A DNA stretch of 46,179 bases, from positions 1 through 46,179 of the forward strand of contig CADADP010000015.1 of NCBI GenBank assembly GCA_902786725.1, given 5' to 3'. This document shows, in pieces, positions 40,629 to 46,179 of the stretch. Made by a program: the position numbers and the translations under genes. The DNA is from an uncultured Bacteroidales bacterium. Lineage in GTDB: Bacteria > Bacteroidota > Bacteroidia > Bacteroidales > Muribaculaceae. How positions within the stretch are numbered: the stretch's first letter is position 1; each line of letters begins with the position of its first letter. The notes under the pieces were generated by a model. It was not told the DNA's origin and made no database searches. It saw only the letters and a program-made list of their open reading frames with translations.

Positions 40629-42233
40629 ATGAAATTAAACAAGATATTATCTGTTGCGGTTGTAGCGTTGTTCGGGCTGGGCATGAGCTCGTGTGTGAAT
40701 GACCTGAACGTGGAGAATATCAACCCGCAACAAAATACGGAATTCAACCAGGACGCTGTGTTTAACAACGTCTATGGCAACTTTGGACTGACCGGTCTGA
40801 ACTGGGATTCGGATCCCGATACCTATTCGACCGACGCAGGTGGTGGTCAGAGCGGACTTTTGCGTCAGCTGTGGAACGCCAATGAGCTTACGACCGACGA
40901 GGCCCACTGCGTGTGGGGTGATGCCGGTATTCCCGAGTTTGACCACAACATGTGCGGAGACTCGCACCCGATGTTGCGTATGTTCTACGACCGCGCATAC
41001 TTTGGCATTACGCTGTGTAACTTCTTCCTGGACGAGACTGCCGATGCATCAGACGAGTACACACTGCGTCAGCGTGCTGAGGTTCGTTTCCTTCGCGCGT
41101 ACACTTATCTGCAGGTTACCGACCTGTTCGGTGACATCGCATGGCTGGATCACATCAGCACCGAGTATGCTGAGAAGAAGAGCCGTCAGTGGATGTTTGA
41201 GTGGATAGAGGGCGAATTGAAGGCTATATGCGGCGACGCTGAGAGCAATGAGGTTCTGGCAGAGCCCCGCACCAACACGTACGGCCGAGTGGATAAGGCA
41301 GCGGCATGGTTGCTCTTGTCGCGTCTGTATCTGAACGCTGAGGTTTATACCGGCACAGCACGCTGGGCGGATGCCAAGACCTATGCACAGAAGACGATCA
41401 ACAGCGGTTACTCGCTGCACAAGGCCGGTAGTGGCATGTATAGCGCATATCAGATGCTGTTTATGGGCGACAATAATGAGAATGGCGCTCAGAATGAGAA
41501 CATCTTTGTGGTGCTGCAAGACGGTGAGCGCACACGTTCTTACGGTTGCGGTCTGTTCTTCATCTGCGCTATGAAGGATGGTGACTTGGATGCTGATTAT
41601 CCTTGCGGTTCGAGCAAGAACTGGGGAGGAAACCACGCCCGTCCGCAGTTTGTGAAGAAGTTCTTCCCGAACGATGACGCACCTGCAGGCACTCCGTTTG
41701 ACCTGGCACTGTCGGCCGGTGATGATCGCGCGCTGTTCTACACAAAGGGACACACCCTGGACATCACAGACGAGAGCGCATTCACCAGCGGCTACGCGTA
41801 CATTAAGTTTATAGGAGTTCGCAGCGATGGTGGCGCGACAAGCGATGCCAGCGGCGAGTTCCCCGACAATGACATACCGGTGCTGCGTTTGGCAGAGGCA
41901 TACTTGACGTTTGCCGAGGCAGACGCCCGCATGAATGGCGGCACATGCTCTGGAGAGGCTCTGAACTACGTGAAGGAGTTGCGTTCTCGCGCTCATGCCA
42001 ACTCGGATCTGGGCAGCTTCACGCTGAACCAGATTCTCGACGAGTGGTCGCGTGAGTTCGGTTGGGAAGGCCGTCGCAGGATGGACCTTATCCGCTTCGG
42101 GCTCTATGGAGGCCAGAGTACATATAAGTGGCAATGGATGGGAGGCGTGTATGACGGTGCCCAGTTCGGTGCTGACCAGAACATCTTCCCGATTCCGAGC
42201 ACAGACAGGACAGCAAACCCAAACTTGCAATAA
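40629..42233 (+). CDS. SusD-like glycan-binding surface lipoprotein
   Basis: A 534-residue RagB/SusD-type lipoprotein with lipobox LGMSSC (Cys22). It forms the lid over the SusC transporter and binds the incoming glycan at the cell surface. The early SusD helical (TPR) scaffold includes RQRAEVRFLRAYTYLQVTDL and FGDIAW, and the C-terminal part has VLRLAEAYLTFAEADARMNG, LNYVKELRSRAH and EFGWEGRRRMDLIRFG, all family hallmarks. It follows susC by 24 nt and precedes the SusE-like gene by 53 nt. Confidence 0.95.
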   Translation: MKLNKILSVAVVALFGLGMSSCVNDLNVENINPQQNTEFNQDAVFNNVYGNFGLTGLNWDSDPDTYSTDAGGGQSGLLRQLWNANELTTDEAHCVWGDAGIPEFDHNMCGDSHPMLRMFYDRAYFGITLCNFFLDETADASDEYTLRQRAEVRFLRAYTYLQVTDLFGDIAWLDHISTEYAEKKSRQWMFEWIEGELKAICGDAESNEVLAEPRTNTYGRVDKAAAWLLLSRLYLNAEVYTGTARWADAKTYAQKTINSGYSLHKAGSGMYSAYQMLFMGDNNENGAQNENIFVVLQDGERTRSYGCGLFFICAMKDGDLDADYPCGSSKNWGGNHARPQFVKKFFPNDDAPAGTPFDLALSAGDDRALFYTKGHTLDITDESAFTSGYAYIKFIGVRSDGGATSDASGEFPDNDIPVLRLAEAYLTFAEADARMNGGTCSGEALNYVKELRSRAHANSDLGSFTLNQILDEWSREFGWEGRRRMDLIRFGLYGGQSTYKWQWMGGVYDGAQFGADQNIFPIPSTDRTANPNLQ

Positions 42234-42286
42234 AGTGAGGACTTGATTTTGAGTTTAAAAACGAAACATCAAAAACGAAGTAAACT

Positions 42287-43465
42287 ATGAAGAAAATTAA
42301 GATAATGGCGATGTTGCTTATGGGTTTGGGCTTGTTCACGGCATGTCAGACCGACCGTGATGACAACCCTGTGCTGCTTTCGCCCGACGGATTTGAATTG
42401 TTCGCTCCCGAGCTCAGTGGAGTGGCAATAGACCTTGCCAACAGCCAGGAACTGGTGCTGAAGGCAAAGGAGCGTCCCAACTACGGCGCACCTGTTCAGG
42501 TGACAATGGGCGCTCAGATAGCACTGAAAGAGAATGCTTCGGAAGAGGAGATAGCTCAGCTGGAGCCGACCACAACAGATATTACCTACACGGTGACAGC
42601 ATCGGAGGTGAATAAGGCTATCTTGGCCCTTGAGGGCGTTGAGGAAGAAGCAGACTTCATTCCCGGCGAGCGCAACTTATACGTTCGCTTGACGGCTCAG
42701 CTGGCCGATGACCTTGAGGGAGTGAACAAGATTTACTCAAACTGGCAGAAACTGAGAGTGGTTCCGTACTTTGAGTCGAGCGCAGCCGGTGAGCCGCTGT
42801 TCTGGTGGCTGATTGGTGGATGCATCGGTGACGGAAAATGGACCAACACGGCCAATGAGGCCGGTTACTTGTCCTGCTTCCCGATACCTCTGATGAAGGA
42901 AGAAGAGTATGCGAAAGACGGCACAGGTCACATTGCCATCACGCTGTTTGTGCCAGAAAGCGGAATCTTCAAGTTAATTCAGACTGTGGGCGACTGGAAC
43001 GTGCAGGTGGGTATGACTGGCGGCGAGTTCGTGTATAATGATGGCGGCAGCGGCAACATTGTGCCGACCGACGGTGCGGGCTACTATCGCTTGGAGTTTG
43101 ACACCAAGGAAGGCAAAGTGGTGTCTTACGAGAAGGTTGACGCTCCGGCAAAATCATACAGTACAGTGAGCATCATCGGACTTGGCGGCGACTGGGCGAC
43201 CGACATCGACATGAGTCCGGCAGCCGGCGCAGGCACCGACAACCACATGTGGACGGCAGTTATCACAGTGGCTGAGCCGACGATATTCAAGATGCGTGCT
43301 GACCATTCCTGGGACATGAACTGGGGTTATGGCGCATTTGAAGGCGAGGTGAACACTTCGGGCTTCGCTACTAACGGTGGCCAGAACATTGGAATAGAGG
43401 CCGGAAAGTGGGCAATCTATCTGGATGACATCACAGGCTTCTATCGTGTAATTGCAGTAGAATAA
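42287..43465 (+). CDS. SusE/SusF-like outer-membrane lipoprotein (first)
   Basis: A 392-residue surface lipoprotein with lipobox LFTAC (Cys20), followed by an acidic QTDRDD stretch like the Bacteroidota lipoprotein export signal. An N-terminal SusE-type domain (about 30-165) begins LLSPDGFELFAP. Two carbohydrate-binding-like modules follow: one near 170-285 with PLFWWLIGG, and a C-terminal one at about 290-392 with VSIIGLGGDWATDID and FKMRADHSWDMNWGY. The aromatic residues suggest glycan contact. It would assist SusD in capturing the substrate; the ligand is unknown. The next gene has the same C-terminal module. Confidence 0.88.
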   Translation: MKKIKIMAMLLMGLGLFTACQTDRDDNPVLLSPDGFELFAPELSGVAIDLANSQELVLKAKERPNYGAPVQVTMGAQIALKENASEEEIAQLEPTTTDITYTVTASEVNKAILALEGVEEEADFIPGERNLYVRLTAQLADDLEGVNKIYSNWQKLRVVPYFESSAAGEPLFWWLIGGCIGDGKWTNTANEAGYLSCFPIPLMKEEEYAKDGTGHIAITLFVPESGIFKLIQTVGDWNVQVGMTGGEFVYNDGGSGNIVPTDGAGYYRLEFDTKEGKVVSYEKVDAPAKSYSTVSIIGLGGDWATDIDMSPAAGAGTDNHMWTAVITVAEPTIFKMRADHSWDMNWGYGAFEGEVNTSGFATNGGQNIGIEAGKWAIYLDDITGFYRVIAVE

Positions 43466-43477
43466 TAACTCACTAAA

Positions 43478-44917
43478 ATGATAGGAACAATGAAGATAAA
43501 ATCATATTTGATGATGGCCATAGCCGCGCTTGCGCTGACGTCGTGCAACGAGGACTTTGGCGATTGGCTGCAGCAGAGCAAGAACGAGGCACCGACGGCA
43601 GTGACGATAGGTGGCCTGACGTTCTCGCCGGTGGGCACGATAGACTATCGCGAGCTCGGCGATGTGGAGCGCGTGAAGGTGGCTAACGTGAACGCTGTGA
43701 GTACAAGCAGCGAGGAGTATAACAAGATTACTTATCACCTGCTATTTGGTGATGAGGTGATGAACATCGACGCCGACGGAACAGTTGACGCGAAGGAACT
43801 GCAGAACCTTGTGGTGAAGCTCTATGGCCGCGAGCCAGTGGAGCGCACCTTGCTTGCCGGCATGGAGGCCGTGGTGAGCAATGGCAAGACCGCAACTGTG
43901 GTGACCAGTGATGATGTGCTGTCGATTGTGTGTATCCCCGACGCACCGGTTATCGAGAGCGAGTACTACTATGTGGGCACTTCGAACAACTGGAGCACAA
44001 CGAAGGATTATCCGCTGAGCAACGGTGGCGTTGACCAGTATGAGAATCCTGTGTTCAGTGTGGTGGTTCCGATCACGAGCGATGGCGGCACACCTCAAGA
44101 CAACTGGTTCAAGATTGTTGGCAAGAGCGCATTCGACCGTCTTGACGCAGGAGGCGACTTCTGGGGCGGCGATGTAGTGGGCTACGCAGAAAACGGCGGC
44201 AACGAGTTGACCGGAAAGATTACTGTTGGTCTCAACGATGACGTGGCAAAGTTCAAGTTTGACGTGACAGCAAATCCGGCTAAGTATGTTCGCATCACGG
44301 TGAACTTCATGGAAAAGACGTTCACGCTGGAGCCTATCAGCTTCTCAGACTTTATCTATGAGATTGGAAACGCATCGGGTTGGACCAAGGTAGAGCCTCT
44401 GTACAACTTTGAGGGTAACGGCAAGTACCGTGGCTTCGCTTACCTGGATGGCGCGTTCAAGTTCCGTCCGAACGAGAACGACTGGACCGGTGACTGGGAG
44501 TTTGACGGCGAAGGCAAGATAGCCGACAACGGTGGTCCTGACTGCCCTGGACCAGCAGAGCCAGGTTACTATATGATAGATGTGGACCTGAACGCGATGA
44601 CTTACTCGCTGACCAAGATTGATGTTATAACCATTATAGGAAGTGCAATTAACGGTGATACTAACTGGGGCACAGAATATGAGATGACATATAACCGCGA
44701 CCTTGACGAGTGGGTGTGGGAAGGCGAACTGACCGCCGGTGAGTTCAAGTTCCGCGCTAACCGTGGCTGGGCTATTAACTGGGGTTATGCCGACGGCACA
44801 ACCGATTATCTGAAGCACGGTGGTGGCAACATCGCAACTGACGGTGGCCGCTTCAGGGTGGCTCTGAAGGCTAAGTGCGATGGTGGACCCGCGACGTTCA
44901 CGATGACTCCGCTCTAA
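43478..44917 (+). CDS. SusF/SusE-like outer-membrane lipoprotein (second)
   Basis: A 479-residue lipoprotein with lipobox LALTSC (Cys23 from the upstream ATG, Cys19 from the second ATG at 43490, which is equally possible), followed by acidic NEDFGDW. An N-terminal domain (about 35-155) is followed by three modules of SusF type: YYYVGTSNNWSTTKDYPL, FIYEIGNASGWTKVEPLYNF and VITIIGSAINGDTNWG, the last with FKFRANRGWAINWGY like the preceding gene. Aromatic residues recur in each, as expected for glycan-binding surfaces. It is the last gene of the operon, 12 nt after the first SusE/F-like gene, and is followed by a terminator. Confidence 0.87.
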   Translation: MIGTMKIKSYLMMAIAALALTSCNEDFGDWLQQSKNEAPTAVTIGGLTFSPVGTIDYRELGDVERVKVANVNAVSTSSEEYNKITYHLLFGDEVMNIDADGTVDAKELQNLVVKLYGREPVERTLLAGMEAVVSNGKTATVVTSDDVLSIVCIPDAPVIESEYYYVGTSNNWSTTKDYPLSNGGVDQYENPVFSVVVPITSDGGTPQDNWFKIVGKSAFDRLDAGGDFWGGDVVGYAENGGNELTGKITVGLNDDVAKFKFDVTANPAKYVRITVNFMEKTFTLEPISFSDFIYEIGNASGWTKVEPLYNFEGNGKYRGFAYLDGAFKFRPNENDWTGDWEFDGEGKIADNGGPDCPGPAEPGYYMIDVDLNAMTYSLTKIDVITIIGSAINGDTNWGTEYEMTYNRDLDEWVWEGELTAGEFKFRANRGWAINWGYADGTTDYLKHGGGNIATDGGRFRVALKAKCDGGPATFTMTPL

Positions 44918-44946
44918 AGTGAGCGACTAAAATAGCGAAATCTGAC

Positions 44947-44980
44947 GAGAGCCGGTTCCCAATTGTGGGGGCCGGCTCTC
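44947..44980 (+). terminator. Terminator of the susC operon
   Basis: A 9-bp perfect GC-rich stem (44947-44955 with 44972-44980), extended inside by G:U-containing pairs, about 30 nt after the stop. Only a short T-rich stretch follows. Confidence 0.75.
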
Positions 44981-45015
44981 TGCTTTGATGCCGGTGCGAT
45001 GTATCGCACGTGGGC

Positions 45016-45123
45016 GGGTTTTGAACGCGAATTGCCGCAAATGTCACGCAAATCGTCCTATAAGGCTAAAGGGCTTATAGGATGGGGTTTTGAACGCGAA
45101 TTGCCATGAATTACTCGCAAATC
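45016..45123. repeat. Duplicated 39-bp intergenic unit with hairpin between copies
   Basis: GGGTTTTGAACGCGAATTGC starts both 45016 and 45085; each unit runs 39 bp to CGCAAATC with a few differences in the middle. Between the copies 45056-45064 and 45074-45082 form a perfect 9-bp hairpin (TCCTATAAG / CTTATAGGA). The arrangement resembles the octamer-type intergenic repeats common in Bacteroidales genomes, as I recall them. No coding or promoter signal is seen here. Confidence 0.7.
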
Positions 45124-45146
45124 AAAATTAGATAAGATGTGACAAA

Positions 45147-45202
45147 TATGGGTCTTATGGGTCTTATAGGTCCTATGGGCCTTAGTCTTATGTGGCTTAT
45201 AG
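45147..45202. repeat. Degenerate 9-bp tandem repeat
   Basis: About six units of TATGGGTCT: two are exact (45147-45155, 45156-45164), followed by TATAGGTCC, TATGGGCCT, a shortened unit and TATGTGGCT. It is non-coding. The rest of 45203-45328 shows no recognisable feature. Confidence 0.7.
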
Positions 45203-45328
45203 TCAACAAGTGAAAAAGAGGACGGTAATAAATCAGGTAAACAGGAAGTGGGATGGGCGGTGGTGTGGAGGGGTAATGAGGGATCGATGATGTGTGAATT
45301 TTGTGTTTAGGAACGGATTTTTATAATA

Positions 45329-45384
45329 TTTAACATTTGATAGGGCAAAATATTTTTGAAATGTTAAAATTGTTTGTATCTTTG
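45329..45384 (+). promoter_or_regulatory. Promoter of the LRR gene with flanking inverted repeat
   Basis: TATCTTTG at 45377-45384 is a full -7 box, with TTTG at 45355-45358 (18-nt spacer) as the probable -33. A perfect 10-bp inverted repeat, TTTAACATTT (45329-45338) and AAATGTTAAA (45359-45368), brackets the -33 element and could be a regulator site. Confidence 0.55.
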
Positions 45385-45669
45385 CAGAGCAATTTGATAG
45401 CTTATCGACAGGTGACGACAACCGAATAGGGAGTAGGGAAAGCCGTAAAAGGCTAAAGACTTTGATTTGGGGTTGAAAATCTCGGGGAACAGCGGCAAAC
45501 GCCACGAAGACAATGGGGCCTCGCCTGGAGATGAAAAAAGATCGAAAAGAGAGTTTAGTATTAGAATAAGGCTTAATGTTGTATGTTTGGTTTTATTGAA
45601 AATGACGAGATGACTCAAAAGGTAGGAAAATTATCAGGATAATAATATTAACTTTAAAATTGAGAAAAA
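45385..45669 (+). other. Long 5' leader of the LRR gene
   Basis: About 280 nt separate the promoter from the ATG. The first half (about 45405-45540) is GC-richer and holds several possible stems, such as AGCC/GGCT, then turns AT-rich with small frames only. No known riboswitch is recognised. It may be a regulatory leader, or it may hide a small RNA. Confidence 0.4.
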
Positions 45670-46179
45670 ATGACTTGTAAGCAGAACAACTTATGGAAAA
45701 ATGTGTTGGCATTGGTTATGCTGATACTGCTTTGCCCGCAAGCCAAAGCGGAAGATGTGTATATTACAGTGGAGAATTTCCCTGATCCGAATTTCCGCAA
45801 TTATGTGAAAAACGTGATGTGGCAGCACAATGGCGGTTCCAACACGTTCGGCAGTAATCCGTGCTATGATGGTGTTATCACAGATGCTGAGCAAGCATTG
45901 CTGACGGTGATTAACATGGAAGGTCGCGGGAGTGACCCGTCGAAGGTGGTGACAGATATGACCGGAGTGCAATTGCTGACCCGCTTGGAGCGCCTGAACT
46001 TAGTGGGCCATCAGGTGACGAATCTGGATTTGAGCGGGATGACTAACCTGAACACGGTGTATGCCACGAGCAATCAGCTTGAGGAGGTGAACGTGAGCGG
46101 CTGCACGAGCTTACGCACGATATGCGTGATGAACAATCAGATAGGGACTGAAGCGATGGGTCGGTTTGTGGAGTCGTTG
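45670..46179 (+). CDS. Secreted leucine-rich-repeat protein, 3' end beyond the window
   Basis: An open frame from ATG at 45670 to the window edge, 170 codons without a stop. A signal peptide ends near QAKA|ED (residue 28). A short N-terminal region (ITVENFPDPNFRNYV, typical of Bacteroidales internalin-like proteins) leads into leucine-rich repeats such as LERLNLVGHQVTNLDLSGM and LNTVYATSNQLEEVNVSGC. The full protein is probably much longer and may end in a type IX sorting domain, which would fit the porV-like gene in this window, but that end is not visible. Its role, perhaps adhesion or binding, is not shown. Confidence 0.8.
   Translation, partial: MTCKQNNLWKNVLALVMLILLCPQAKAEDVYITVENFPDPNFRNYVKNVMWQHNGGSNTFGSNPCYDGVITDAEQALLTVINMEGRGSDPSKVVTDMTGVQLLTRLERLNLVGHQVTNLDLSGMTNLNTVYATSNQLEEVNVSGCTSLRTICVMNNQIGTEAMGRFVESL

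Noticed and set aside
41049-42230. 393-codon minus-strand open frame inside the susD-like gene
   Set aside because: Antisense shadow of a clear SusD frame, for the same reasons as the one in susC.
45016-45202. Possible CRISPR array
   Set aside because: Only two copies of a 39-bp unit and a 9-bp tandem array; no regular spacers and no cas genes nearby.
45385-45669. Known riboswitch in the LRR leader
   Set aside because: I could not match the stems to any known class, so it is reported only as a long leader.

Overview
The window looks like chromosomal DNA of a gut-type member of the Bacteroidales, plausibly Muribaculaceae or a close relative; this is inferred, not searched. The reasons are a SusC/SusD-type glycan uptake locus, a PorV-type outer-membrane protein of type IX secretion, a glsA/glsB-like pair for glycine lipids, a PG_1098-like methyltransferase, and many promoters of the Bacteroidota form TTTG/TTG - about 20 nt - TAnnTTTG. 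Most of it is gene-dense housekeeping DNA of moderate GC with short gaps. There is no rRNA gene, CRISPR array or intact prophage.

Layout. 1-3976: start of a leftward gene cut by the window edge, then rightward AGCS symporter, DUF3256-like protein, xseA and xseB. 3986-7903: leftward porV-like, ispF and two tandem membrane acyltransferases. 8041-10343: deoD, tRNA-Ala(GGC) and a PG_1098-like methyltransferase. 10484-12089: two FKBP prolyl isomerases. 12220-14969: sirtuin and UvrD-like helicase. 14993-17531: Lrp/AsnC regulator, DUF2007-like protein, TPR membrane protein and pyrH. 17617-23957: GT-C-like membrane protein, glsA-glsB-wzi-like-lipocalin-like cluster, and threonine aldolase.

24043-26351 is an AT-rich accessory island. 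It holds a short transposase-derived element with terminal inverted repeats, a gene encoding a GIY-YIG-type nuclease domain embedded among eight copies of a ~43-residue repeat, and a truncated helicase N-terminus whose end overlaps that gene. This is the best candidate here for something undescribed. It is followed by a CBM9-like protein, pckA and tRNA-Ala(CGC).

29332-44917 is a polysaccharide utilisation locus: three DUF5722-type putative clan GH-A glycosidases on the minus strand, a LacI-family regulator, and a divergent susC-susD-susE/F-like operon. A perfect 16-bp LacI-type palindrome lies in the divergent intergenic region and covers the predicted -33 element of the regulator's own promoter. 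SusC/D and the SusE/F lipoproteins would bind and import the glycan, the surface and periplasmic DUF5722 proteins would cut it, and the LacI protein would sense a product. The substrate cannot be read from sequence.

44918-45669 is gene-free and holds a terminator, two families of short intergenic repeats, a promoter flanked by an inverted repeat, and a long leader. A secreted leucine-rich-repeat protein then runs off the right edge.
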